NCBI RefSeq assembly: GCF_004135735.1
Contig: NZ_CP012670.1
Location: 4,237,501-4,301,500, forward strand
DNA length: 64,000 nucleotides
Source: Sorangium cellulosum
GTDB taxonomy: Bacteria > Myxococcota_A > Polyangia > Polyangiales > Polyangiaceae
Reading direction: 5' to 3'
Each line of letters begins with the position of its first letter. Within the stretch, counting starts at the first letter, position 1. The notes under the pieces are model-generated. The model did not search any database, was not told where the DNA came from, and was given only the letters and a program-made list of their open reading frames with translations. Positions 1 to 8,091 of the stretch are shown one piece after another. A program made the translations under genes and the position numbers.

Positions 1-676
1 TCTTCGTCGGATCCCGCTTGCTGACCATGCCGGACACCCGGACGACGTAGGTGCGCAGCGCCTCCACGAGCTCGTCCAGCGCCTCGCGCACGTTCGCCGT
101 CTCGACCTCGGGCGTCTCCATGGGGGAGGTGATCCCGAGCGCCGCCCCGTACTCGTCGTGGGCCTCGTAGAGCCGCTCGAGGATCTTGCCGGCGCCCAGC
201 TTCTCGATCTGCGCCTCGAGCTCGCTGTCCTTGATGAGCAAAATGCGCGTGTTGCTCTCGGCCCACTCCAGCTTGTACGCGATCTGCGTGAACTTGAGCC
301 CCTTCGGGAAGAGCGTGGCGCGCAGCGACACCGCCGTCCCGGCCTCCGGGAGGCCCTGGATCTTCGACCACCCGAGCAGCACGTCGTGAAGGCCGCTCCA
401 GATCGCGTCGACCGCCTGGTCGGCGGCCTTCGCGCGCGCCGTGTCCTCGGCGGGGAGCGACGGCAGCCGCGTCGCCGCCGCCCTGTTCAACGTCGAGAGC
501 GCGGCCGAGAGATCCTCGTGCGCCTCGAGGACGCCCTCGGGGATCCTCTTCGCCGCATCCTTGTCGGAGAGGATGGGCCTCGCGGCGGTCAGCACCTCGG
601 TGCCCAGCGCCTGCGCGGACGACGCGTCCAGCTTCGGGAGCTGGACCAGATCAACGGCGGTGAAGGTCCTTTTCAT
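1..676 (-). CDS. Hypothetical protein, 3' end outside window
   Basis: The minus strand is open from an ATG at 676 to the window edge, giving 225 visible residues beginning MKRTFTAVDLVQLP. A good ribosome binding site (GGAGGA, 9 nt before the ATG) fixes the start. The protein looks cytoplasmic and mostly helical: no signal peptide or membrane segment, many Ala, Leu and Glu residues, and a helix near the end of the visible part (REALDELVEALRTYVVRVSG). I do not recognise a family. The protein at 30067-30981 has the same general make-up (helical, acidic, cytoplasmic) but I see no clear alignment between them. The 326 bp upstream hold a 16-bp direct repeat that may be regulatory. Confidence 0.75.
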   Translation of the reverse strand, partial: MKRTFTAVDLVQLPKLDASSAQALGTEVLTAARPILSDKDAAKRIPEGVLEAHEDLSAALSTLNRAAATRLPSLPAEDTARAKAADQAVDAIWSGLHDVLLGWSKIQGLPEAGTAVSLRATLFPKGLKFTQIAYKLEWAESNTRILLIKDSELEAQIEKLGAGKILERLYEAHDEYGAALGITSPMETPEVETANVREALDELVEALRTYVVRVSGMVSKRDPTK

Positions 677-1002
677 GCCTGCCTGTCCTCCTGTGCAAAT
701 CGGGACGAGGGTCGGCCCCCGCCCGATCCTGGCCTTCTATCCCGGTCCATGATCGATCTCCAGATCCCGGAGCGACGGTCTCGTGCTCAGCCGCCACTGT
801 CCCGTGCTCAGCCGCCACGGTGCGATCGCGGGCGAGGAGCACCGGGGCAAGCCGGGGCTCTCGGCGCTCCTGTCGCTGCAGGCGGGGGTTCCGCTGGCGA
901 TCGCGCTGGGCGCCCGCCTCCGGGCGCGGGCGGTGGTCGCGTCGACGCGTCGCTCGTGTTGCGCCCGAGCTCGATCCGCGCGGGGCCGCCGCCGGGAGGC
1001 GG
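677..1002. other. Gene-free stretch upstream of the first gene
   Basis: No convincing gene lies between the start of the leftmost gene (676, minus) and the stop of the BMP gene (1003, minus). The only structure I see is the direct repeat at 782-818. It should contain the promoter for the leftmost gene, but I could not pick clear -35/-10 boxes. Confidence 0.5.
782..818. repeat. 16-bp direct repeat, period 21 bp
   Basis: CGTGCTCAGCCGCCAC occurs at 782-797 and again at 803-818. The 21-bp period is two helical turns, so both copies face the same side of the DNA, about 105-140 bp upstream of the leftmost gene's start. A paired activator or repressor site is possible; chance duplication is the alternative. 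Confidence 0.45.
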
Positions 1003-2306
1003 CTACTTGCTCGGCCCGGTGATCCCCTGGACGAGCTGCGGCAGATACCAGATCTGATGGTCCGTCGCGACCTCGCCGTCCTTCAGGAACACGGTGCCAT
1101 CCTGGAACCGGAGCGGCCCCTTGAACAGCTCCAGCCCGCGGGCGAGCTCCAGGACGAACGCGCCGAGCTGCGCCTTCGCCTCGCCGAGCGCGGCGCCCGG
1201 CAGGAAGCCGACGACCGACGCCTCGCCGTTCAGATCGCGGAAATCCGGCCCCTTCCAGACGAACGCGCTCGCGTACTTGCCCGCGCGCGCCCCCTCGACG
1301 GCCTCGCGATAGACAGGCGCCCAGTTGAAGTAGGCGGTCCCCAGGCAGATCTCCGGCGCGAGCGCGCAGCCGTCCTTGTGGTCGTAATGCACGTACTTGA
1401 CCCGCTTGCCGGCCGCGGCCGCCTTCCTGGCCTGCAGCGCGGCCTCGGGCGTGTCGAGGCCGGTCAGGAGCACGTCGTGGCCGCTGCCGTAGAAGCCGTC
1501 GGCCACCTTGGCGGGATCGAGGGTGCCCCCGGGACGCTGGGCCGGAGGCCAACCCAAATGACCTTGAACGTGAGCTCCTCGGGCTTCTTCTTGCGGTACT
1601 TCTGCCAGCAATACCGCGCGCCGAGGAACGCCGCGGTGACGAGCCTACGCGCCTCGTCGCTCGCGCGCGGGCCCAGAACCCCGATCTTGCCCGTCTCCGT
1701 GCCGATCGCCGCGGCGCACCCCGAGATGTGCTTGCCGACCTCGATTCGGCCCATGATGTTGCCCAGGTTCGGCTGGGGCTCGTGGTCCTTGCCCTCTCTC
1801 CAGGCGGCGTCGCCGGAGACATGGATGACCGTCACCTCCGGGTGCTTGCGCGCGGTTTCGAGGGCGTCGTCCTCGTGCTCGCCGGCGCTGTAGACGATGA
1901 GCCGGGCCCCCCGGGAGATGAGGTCTTCCGCGACCTGCGAGCCCTTCACGTCGGGGCGGTCTGTCGGGTTCACCTCGTCGACGAGCTCGAACGTGACGTT
2001 CGACATCCTCGCCAGGGCCGCCTTCATGCCGTCGTGGTGGGCCTGATTCCACCCCTTGTCGTCGTGGGGGCCGGCGAGGATCAGGCCGATCTTGTACGCG
2101 GAGGCCGCGGGGGGCGCGGCGGAGGCGCCGGCCTGAGCGCCCGTCGCGACGGGCGCGGCGGCGGCCGAGGCACCGGGGTTGCTCTCGCCAGGATCCGTGC
2201 CCGTCGTTGAGCCCTTGCACGCGCCGGCGAGCAGCGACAGCGCGATCCCGAGGGCGGCGGGGACGCGGATATCGGATGACACGACGGACGTCGACGGGCG
2301 AGCCAT
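1003..2306 (-). pseudogene. BMP-family substrate-binding lipoprotein, frameshifted
   Basis: This encodes a basic-membrane-protein (BMP/Med, PF02608-type) ligand-binding lipoprotein of the kind that delivers nucleosides or similar solutes to an ABC importer or signals them. The ATG at 2306 gives a lipoprotein signal with lipobox LLAGAC and an Ala/Gly-rich linker, followed by the Rossmann-like fold (IGLILAGPHDDKGWNQAHHDG; VTVIHVSGDA). The N-terminal frame runs correctly to FKVIWVG. The C-terminal half (DPAKVADGFYGSG... DVLLTGLDTPEAA... to 1003) continues in another frame. The switch falls at a run of five C at 1526-1530; one extra base there would give an uninterrupted protein of about 434 residues reading VPGGTLDPAK. 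Either a sequencing/assembly error or a genuine recent frameshift. No ABC permease is adjacent. Confidence 0.8.
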
Positions 2307-2424
2307 CACGCCGTCATCGTGGGCGGGGCTGTCGCACGGTGTCAAGACACCGGCGCGCCGCTCGACCTCGCTGCCACGTGCTGGCGCTGGCCCCGGCGGC
2401 GCGCTCCTCGCGCGCGGGGCGCGC

Positions 2425-2778
2425 TCAGCGTCGGTCCGGCGCCTCGCTCTCGGCGAAGGGCGCCATCTGGTCGGCCAGCGCCTTCTGGAACGCGGGCCGC
2501 GCCTCGCACCGCAGGCGGTAGGCCTCGAGCACCGGATCCTGCGCGACCAGATCCGTGTGGCGCAGGATGCGGAGCACCGTCGTCATGAGCAGGTCCGCCG
2601 CGGTGAAGCGACCCTCGAGGTGGTCTCGCCCCTCGAGCCAGCCGGAGAGCTGCGAGAGCCGCGCCTTCACCCCCTCGACGGCCCCGGGCCGGCGCATCTT
2701 CGCCCAGGCCTCGTCGGCGTGGAACAGGTCGATCTCGGCGAGCTGCTGGATCGCCGGCTCGACGGTCGGGTCAACCGC
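2425..2778 (-). pseudogene. Glutathione S-transferase C-terminal remnant
   Basis: The open frame begins immediately after the in-frame stop of the neighbouring metallophosphoesterase (2779-2781) and has no plausible start before an internal ATG at 2697. It encodes only the all-helical C-terminal domain of a glutathione S-transferase: AEIDLFHADEAW, then RFTAADLLMTTVLRI, the conserved helix around the N-capping box, and LRCEARPAFQKALADQ at the end. The thioredoxin-fold N-terminal domain that binds glutathione (about 80 residues) is absent. I therefore read it as the 3' relic of a GST whose front was removed when the upstream gene came to lie here. A stand-alone C-terminal-domain protein starting at 2697 is less likely. 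Confidence 0.65.
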
Positions 2779-4389
2779 TCAGGACGCCGCCACGGCCGCG
2801 GCCGGCGACGCGGCGGCGTCGCGCGCGGGGCGGAGCGGGTGCGTCTCGACCCGCCAGATGCCGTCCTCCGTGAGCCGGACGGCCGCGAAGCGGGCCACGC
2901 CGTCGAGGTGGCCGTCGGTCTCGTGGCCGAGCGTCGACGAGGGGTGCGCGTACACGCTGACGCGACCGCCGGTCTTCGAGCGGTAATGGCCGAAGAACGC
3001 GAGGTGCTTGTGCCCGTGCAGCACGAGCGCGCTGTTCCTCGCCGGGTTCTTCTGCTGGTACGCCGCGAGGAGCTCGAGCAGGCGCGTGCCGTCCATGGCG
3101 ATCTGAAACGTGTCGTTGAGCGACAGCGGCCCGGCGAGGCGCGCCACGTGGTGGTGCAGGAGCACGACGACAGGGCCGGATCCCGCGTCGAGCGCGCGGG
3201 CGAGGCGCCGGAGCTGGCCGCCGCCGAGCTGCCCTATCGCGTTCGATCCCACGAACCGCGACAGGTACCGGTTGGAGTTCAGCCCGAAGACCCGGATCCC
3301 GCCCTCGAGCTCGATCCGCCGCGGGTACAGGGCGGCGATCGCGCGGAGCCGCCGCCGCGCCCGGAGCCGCCGCCGCGCCCGCTTGCGGGCCGGGGCGTGC
3401 AGGGGAGGGTGGAAGGGGCCGCGCTCGACGCGCGCGAGCACGTCGATGAAGCGCTGCTCGCGCTCGGCCCTCTTCTTGAGATCGGGATCCGGCGATGTCC
3501 CGAGGTTGATGGCGACATCGTGGTTGCCAGGCACCATGAGCACGTGCGCGCTGTCCGGCACCCCGGAGAGCGCCCGCTCGAGCTCGGCCCACTGCGCCTC
3601 TTCCCCGAGATCGGTCATGTCCCCGGTCAGCGCCACGAGCGGCGGATTCAGGGCGGCGATCTCCGCGACGAGCCGGCGGAGGCGGCCTGTCAGCTCGGCC
3701 GTGTCCGGGCGAGGGGCGGCCTCGGGCCACGACGCCGAGCCCTCCTCGATCTCGTACGGCTCGCGCCCGTGCGCCGTGAGGTGCAGATCGGAGATCTGGC
3801 AGAGCACGAGCCGCCCGCCGGGGATGGCGTCCCCGGGGTCGGGGAAGAGCGTGGCCGCCCCGCCATACCGCAGGATGACGCGGGTCGCCTCGCCCAGCGC
3901 GAACGCGAGCCAGGTATAGAGGGAGATCCCGAAGCCGAGCAGGGCGACGGCGAGGCACGCGGCGAGGATGAGCGCGGCGCCGCTGCCGAAGCCGAGCCGC
4001 TCGCCCGCGGGCAGCCACGCGACGTCGGACGGGAGGAGCGAGAGCCATGAGCCCTCGGGCAACGCGGCGGCCCAGCTCGGGATCCCGAGCCCGAGGAAGC
4101 GCGCCAGCAGCCCGCCGAGGACGCACACGGCGGCGAGGGTGACGAGCAGCGGGAGCAGGAACTCGCGGACGACGTCGACGGCCTCGACGATGTCGCCGAG
4201 CCGGCCCCGGAACGACGATCGGAAGTAGCGACTTCCATAGGAGATCTTCCTCCACGCCTCCGGCCTCCACGGCCGGCCGCGGCTCCCCACGCGCGAGGCG
4301 ATGACGACCGGAATGAGGATCACCGCGAGCAGCACGAACAGCGGCGGAAGGGCCAGGTAGAAGATCCGGAGAAGCACCCTTCGCGTCAT
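2779..4389 (-). CDS. Membrane metallophosphoesterase
   Basis: The 536-residue protein has three likely membrane segments (about residues 10-30, 75-98 and 137-158), followed by a calcineurin-like metallophosphoesterase domain from about residue 193. All the metal-binding motifs are visible in order: QISDLHLT (D201, H203), ALTGDMTD (G256-D257), PGNHD (288-291), LLHHH and LHGHKH. The catalytic residues are therefore intact and a two-metal phosphohydrolase is expected; the substrate cannot be read from sequence. A basic, Arg-rich insertion follows the GNHD block. The gene is divergent from the FGE-like gene across 124 bp that hold a spaced inverted repeat (4397-4423). Downstream it abuts the GST remnant. 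Confidence 0.85.
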   Translation of the reverse strand: MTRRVLLRIFYLALPPLFVLLAVILIPVVIASRVGSRGRPWRPEAWRKISYGSRYFRSSFRGRLGDIVEAVDVVREFLLPLLVTLAAVCVLGGLLARFLGLGIPSWAAALPEGSWLSLLPSDVAWLPAGERLGFGSGAALILAACLAVALLGFGISLYTWLAFALGEATRVILRYGGAATLFPDPGDAIPGGRLVLCQISDLHLTAHGREPYEIEEGSASWPEAAPRPDTAELTGRLRRLVAEIAALNPPLVALTGDMTDLGEEAQWAELERALSGVPDSAHVLMVPGNHDVAINLGTSPDPDLKKRAEREQRFIDVLARVERGPFHPPLHAPARKRARRRLRARRRLRAIAALYPRRIELEGGIRVFGLNSNRYLSRFVGSNAIGQLGGGQLRRLARALDAGSGPVVVLLHHHVARLAGPLSLNDTFQIAMDGTRLLELLAAYQQKNPARNSALVLHGHKHLAFFGHYRSKTGGRVSVYAHPSSTLGHETDGHLDGVARFAAVRLTEDGIWRVETHPLRPARDAAASPAAAVAAS

Positions 4390-4396
4390 GGCTCAT

Positions 4397-4423
4397 TTGA
4401 CGGCTCCCCGGCAGGACCGTCAA
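4397..4423. promoter_or_regulatory. Spaced inverted repeat in divergent promoter region
   Basis: TTGACGG at 4397-4403 and CCGTCAA at 4417-4423 are perfect inverted copies separated by 13 bp, just upstream of the metallophosphoesterase start. It may be an operator or a leader hairpin. Confidence 0.35.
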
Positions 4424-4513
4424 GTTGCCGCGCGGCCGGCGAGATGGATTCGCGCCCCCAAATTTGCCTGGACCCGCAGCATTTCGTAGCATGGAGAGAC
4501 GCGAGACCGCGCA

Positions 4514-5932
4514 ATGTCTTCTGCCGAGACGCCGCCCCAGATGGATTGCGCGCCGCGCGCCCCGGCGCCGAGCGAGCCGCTGCCGGCGCTGTCGACCCGC
4601 GTGCGCCGCGCGTCGACGCCGCCCGCGTCGGGGCGCGGTGGGGTCTCCGCGCGCGTCGCCGCCGGCGCGGCCTGCGCGGCGGCGCTCGGCGCGGCCGCGG
4701 CGGTGCTCGGCGTGGCCGCGGCCGAGCCGGGCGGCGCGCTGGCGCTGGCGCGGGCGCGGGACGCGCGCGGGGCGGAGGGGCAGGGCGGCGCGCTGGGCAT
4801 GGAGGCGCGGGGAGGCGCGCCTCCCGCGGAGGACCAGGGCGGCGCGCCTCCCGCGGAGGACCAGGGCGGCGCGCCCCTCGCGGAGGACCAGGGCGGCGCG
4901 CCCCTCGCGGAGGACCAGGGCGGCGCGTCCCTCGCGGAGGACCAGGGCGGCGCGCCCCTCGCGGCGCGAACGCCGGCGCCGCCGCCGCGCGTGACGCTCA
5001 GGATGGATGACGAGGACATCGTGCCAGACACGCTGGAGGAGCAGCGCCGCCGGCTCTTCAGGCGGATGCGGCGCGACCTCGAGCTCCCGGACGAGGCGAT
5101 GCGGCAGGTGGAGGCGATCTTCGCGGCGTCGCCGGTGCTCGGCCAGGGCAATCCGGCGATCTCGCGCCACCCGATGTCGCGGTCGGCGTGCCGCCGCATC
5201 CGGAAGCTCGCGGGCGTCGAGCCGGCGCGCGAGCCGGCGTGCGGCGCGCCGGGGATGGTGCCGCTGTTCGATCCCACGCGCGGCCAGACCGCGGAGAGCG
5301 CCCGGGTCTGCATCGATCAGCTCGAGTTTCCGAACCTGCCCTGCGAGTACCCCGTGGTGCACGTCCGGGCGCGCGAGGCGGCGCTCCTGTGCCGGGCGGT
5401 CGGAAAGCGCATCTGCGATGCGCACGAGTGGGAGGGCGCGTGCGCCGGTGCCCTCCGGGAGCCCGACGTCGAGTACGAGTGGGAGCGCCCCCGCGACGAG
5501 GCGAGCTGGCATCATAACCTCCTGCGCAAGAAGGTGTGGAGTTATGGCCCCGAGAAGGACCACGCCCTCTGCGGCACGGGGAGCTCCCGGACGCCCGGGT
5601 GCCCGGGCGGCGGGTGGGACCGCTGCGGCTCCAACACCTATCCGGCCGGGGCGTTCCCCGCGTGCCGGAGCAGCCTGGGCGTCTTCGATCTGCACGGCAA
5701 CGTGGCCGAGCACATGAGCCTGCCCATCCTGCCCGAGGAGCTCGCGCGGCACGGCGACAAGGGGTTCACCGAGATGAAGGGGAGCTGGTTCGCGTTCGCG
5801 TCGATGGATGTCCACGCGGACGACTGCAGGTGGCGCGCGCCCGCCTGGCACGGGACGCGGCTCATGAGCAAGGGCAGCCACGCGAACTACCACCTTGGAT
5901 TCCGCTGCTGCAAGGACGTCGCGCCGCCGTAG
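4514..5932 (+). CDS. Formylglycine-generating-enzyme-like (FGE-sulfatase domain) protein
   Basis: The 472-residue protein has a likely N-terminal membrane anchor or signal (Ala-rich stretch near residues 48-70), a low-complexity repeat (five units of GGAPPAEDQ type, about residues 100-150), and a C-terminal FGE-sulfatase (SUMF1/EgtB-like, C-type-lectin-fold) domain. Family landmarks are CDAHEWEGACAGAL, the GGWDRCGSNTYPAGAFP block, GNVAEHM at 395-401, KGSWF, and a C-terminal GFRCCKD. Many Cys residues suggest an oxidising extracytoplasmic location. Enzymes of this fold oxidise Cys to formylglycine or bind ligands; the family often lacks activity in myxobacteria, and I cannot assign the catalytic Cys pair securely. 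The alkaline-phosphatase-superfamily protein at 60-63 kb has Thr rather than Cys at its nucleophile position, so it is not an obvious substrate. Confidence 0.75.
   Translation: MSSAETPPQMDCAPRAPAPSEPLPALSTRVRRASTPPASGRGGVSARVAAGAACAAALGAAAAVLGVAAAEPGGALALARARDARGAEGQGGALGMEARGGAPPAEDQGGAPPAEDQGGAPLAEDQGGAPLAEDQGGASLAEDQGGAPLAARTPAPPPRVTLRMDDEDIVPDTLEEQRRRLFRRMRRDLELPDEAMRQVEAIFAASPVLGQGNPAISRHPMSRSACRRIRKLAGVEPAREPACGAPGMVPLFDPTRGQTAESARVCIDQLEFPNLPCEYPVVHVRAREAALLCRAVGKRICDAHEWEGACAGALREPDVEYEWERPRDEASWHHNLLRKKVWSYGPEKDHALCGTGSSRTPGCPGGGWDRCGSNTYPAGAFPACRSSLGVFDLHGNVAEHMSLPILPEELARHGDKGFTEMKGSWFAFASMDVHADDCRWRAPAWHGTRLMSKGSHANYHLGFRCCKDVAPP
4811..4966 (+). repeat. 27-bp in-frame tandem repeat in FGE-like gene
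   Basis: Five full 27-bp units and a partial sixth encode GGAPPAEDQ/GGAPLAEDQ. One unit varies (GGASLAEDQ). It forms a flexible linker between the membrane anchor and the FGE domain and is prone to copy-number change. Confidence 0.85.
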
Positions 5933-6677
5933 GCGCGCGACGCTCGGGCCTTGAGGGCGTCATGACGACCGGCCCGGGGCGCCCACGATTGCCCACATGC
6001 GCCCCCTTGCGCGCCTACAGTGTTCAACTGTCGCAGGGGCGCGCCGACACGGCTGCTCGCGGGAGCCCTCCTCGGGCGCCCGTCGCGAAGCTGCGGTGAC
6101 GGAGGCGGACGGTTATGGCCTGGATCGATCGATCCGGGCTGCCTTCCTGGATGCACAAACGGCGCAGCAGGAGGTGGTCTGAGCAGGCCAGGCGCAGAGG
6201 GCGCGAGATCGCCTGGACGGCGCGGGCGCGCCGGACGGGACGGGGGCGCGGCGGCGCGCGGCCTCGCGTCGTATGTCTGCGAGGCATGAGAGCGCGCCAT
6301 TCACCTCGTTCATGACGGTCGCGACGCAGGCGAGGGCGCGAGCGCCCTGCTCAGCCGCGCGGGAGGTGCGCAGCGAGGCGCGTGGATCGCCGGCCGCCAT
6401 GACGGTGAGTTCGTCATCTCCAGCGTGACGCGCCGGAGGCAGCGGAGAAGACGCCCTCCGCGCGGGGGCCGTCCCGCTGGTCTTCGCGGTGAGATGTTGG
6501 AAACCAGCGCCGGCGCAGATCCAGAGAATGCCTTTTCACGGGCGCAGCGACGCGCTCGCGCCGCAGGCGGCGAGCGGCAGTGTCTGCACACGAGCGCTGA
6601 GGCACACAGCCTGCTCTTCGTGAGCCCGAGATGGCTCGGACCTTCCGGCCATCGTGGGACATTGAGGAGGACAACAC
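5933..6677. other. 745-bp gene-free stretch
   Basis: I find no convincing gene on either strand; the open frames here lack ribosome binding sites and recognisable protein. Visible structures are a strong hairpin (5999-6042), probably the terminator of the FGE-like gene, and a perfect 14-bp palindrome GGATCGATCGATCC at 6122-6135 of unknown meaning. The promoter of the repeat-rich lipoprotein gene (6678) should lie in the right half. Confidence 0.5.
5999..6042 (+). terminator. Long hairpin downstream of FGE-like gene
   Basis: An inner stem ACAGT/ACTGT (6017-6021 with 6027-6031) sits inside an outer stem pairing GCGCCCC...GCG (5999-6011) with CGCAGGGGCGC (6032-6042). It lies 67 bp past the stop codon. 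No T-run follows, as is common in GC-rich genomes, so termination is an inference. Confidence 0.4.
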
Positions 6678-7673
6678 ATGATCTCGATTCATGGCAAGGT
6701 GATGGGGCTCGCGATGGTGATGGCGGCGCTGGGCACGGGGTGCGCCGTCGGTGCCGCGGAGGACGCCGATCTCGAGCAGGCCGGCCTCGACGAGGCCGAG
6801 GCGGTCGATTCGACCGCCGAGGCGCTCGAAGAGGAGGCGCTCGAAGCGAATGAGGAGCTGCGGGGCGGGCTCATGGGTCCGAGCAAGGGGCCGCTCGGGC
6901 CGAGCAAGGGGCCGCTCGGGCCGAGCAAGGGCGTCCTGGGCCCGCAGGCGCCGATCGGCGCGCAGGGGCCCATGGGCCAGGTCGGGCCGCTGCCGGGCGG
7001 AGCGCCCGTGGACCAGGTGGGGCAGTTGCCGGGCGGAGCGCCCGTGGACCAGGTGGGGCAGTTGCCGGGCGGAGCGCCCGTGGACCAGGTGGGGCAGTTG
7101 CCGGGCGGAGCGCCCGTGGACCAGGTGGGGCAGTTGCCGATCGGGCAGGGGCCGGTCGGCCAGGCGCCGATCGGGCAGGGGCCGGTCGGCCAGGCGCCGA
7201 TCGGGCAGGGGCCGGTCGGCCAGGCGCCGATCGGGCAGGGGCCGGTCGGCCAGGGGCCCGTGGGTGGCGTGCCGGGCGTCGGCGTGCCGGGCGTCGGTGT
7301 GCCGGGCGTCGGCGTGCCGGGCGTCGGCGTGCCGGGCATCGGCGCCGGCCTGCCGGGGATCGGCGTCGGCGGCCTGGTGGGGTCGCGCTTCGGCATCGGC
7401 GGCTTCGGCTGCCCCCCGCCGTTCATCAACATCATCAACAACAACTTCTTCTTCGACGACCGTTTCCACCACTGCTTCTTCCCCCCTCCCTTCGACCCGT
7501 GCCATCGTGACGACTTCTTCGGTTTCCGCGATGATTGCCGTGACGGCTCCTTCGGCTTCAGGCCTCCCTTCAGGCCGCCCGTCTGCCGTCCCAGCTTCGG
7601 CGCCTTCAGTGGCCTCGGCTGGAGCGGCGGCGGCTGCGGCGGCTGCGGCGGCGGGTGGGGCGGCGGCTGCTAG
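6678..7673 (+). CDS. Repeat-rich lipoprotein with Phe/His/Asn-rich C-terminus
   Basis: The start is well supported by GAGGAGG about 8 nt upstream. Residues 1-20 form a lipoprotein signal with lipobox LGTGC. An acidic segment follows (many Glu/Ala), then three kinds of tandem repeat: GPSKGPL units, four copies of GGAPVDQVGQLP, four of IGQGPVGQAP and about five GVGVP-type units. The C-terminal third is very different: a cluster rich in Asn, Phe, Asp, His and Cys (INNNFFFDD, HHCFFPPPF, CHRDDFFGF) ending in a Gly/Cys/Trp-rich tail GGCGGCGGGWGGGC. I do not recognise the family. The repeats resemble elastic or collagen-like structural proteins, and the His/Asp/Cys clusters could bind metal. It is probably a cell-envelope or matrix protein; no partner gene is evident nearby. 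Confidence 0.8.
   Translation: MISIHGKVMGLAMVMAALGTGCAVGAAEDADLEQAGLDEAEAVDSTAEALEEEALEANEELRGGLMGPSKGPLGPSKGPLGPSKGVLGPQAPIGAQGPMGQVGPLPGGAPVDQVGQLPGGAPVDQVGQLPGGAPVDQVGQLPGGAPVDQVGQLPIGQGPVGQAPIGQGPVGQAPIGQGPVGQAPIGQGPVGQGPVGGVPGVGVPGVGVPGVGVPGVGVPGIGAGLPGIGVGGLVGSRFGIGGFGCPPPFINIINNNFFFDDRFHHCFFPPPFDPCHRDDFFGFRDDCRDGSFGFRPPFRPPVCRPSFGAFSGLGWSGGGCGGCGGGWGGGC
6996..7345 (+). repeat. In-frame tandem repeats of three types
   Basis: Four near-identical 36-bp units (6996-7139) encode GGAPVDQVGQLP, followed by four 30-bp units (7140-7259) encoding IGQGPVGQAP, then short 15-bp units encoding GVGVP. Identity at the DNA level is high within each block, which indicates recent expansion or homogenisation. 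Confidence 0.85.
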
Positions 7674-8091
7674 CGACACCGCCTCCGCGGCGCGGACGGC
7701 GCTCTCGACCGCCTGACGGCGTGCCGCGCAGGTGCGCGGGCGGTCGCGGGAGAGCGCGAGTCGCTCGTCCTCGATGGCCGATCGGGAATCGGCCTGGCAT
7801 TGCAGCTCTCTCACAGAGCGCTCCGCGGTCGCCTGGGGCTCACCACCCCCCAGGCGACCGGTGAGCCCGGCGACGTGACGGCTCCGGAGGCCGGTGGCGG
7901 CGACGACGGCCGCCTCCACCTCACAGGGCGTGACCGCGTGAGGCCGCCGCCGCTCCAGGCGGGCGCCCCGCGCGGGCGCGCGGCGTGACCCGCGGAGGCG
8001 CGCCCGGAGGAACGACACGGCGCGCCGGGGCACGCCCGCCCTCTCGGAGATTGCTCCCCCGTGGCCAATCCCCTAGAGTGGGCCTGACATT
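7674..8091. other. 418-bp gene-free stretch before Ser/Thr kinase
   Basis: No supported gene. It carries the strong hairpin with an alternative stem at 7828-7868. The promoter for the downstream kinase presumably lies within the last 220 bp, but I cannot point to clear boxes. Confidence 0.45.
7828..7868 (+). promoter_or_regulatory. 12-bp hairpin with competing 9-bp stem
   Basis: GGTCGCCTGGGG (7828-7839) pairs perfectly with CCCCAGGCGACC (7848-7859). In addition GGGCTCACC (7837-7845) is the exact complement of GGTGAGCCC (7860-7868). The two stems overlap, so they are mutually exclusive or form a pseudoknot. It could terminate the lipoprotein transcript or act as a switch before the kinase. 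Confidence 0.4.

Noticed and set aside
2771..5893. A 1040-codon minus-strand frame over the metallophosphoesterase and FGE-like genes
   Set aside because: Overlaps better-supported genes in other frames and has shadow-frame composition.
6678..7673. Repeat-rich lipoprotein as a RiPP precursor with a double-Gly leader
   Set aside because: An ELRGG sequence precedes the repeats, but the N-terminus is a lipoprotein signal and no processing or modification enzymes are nearby.
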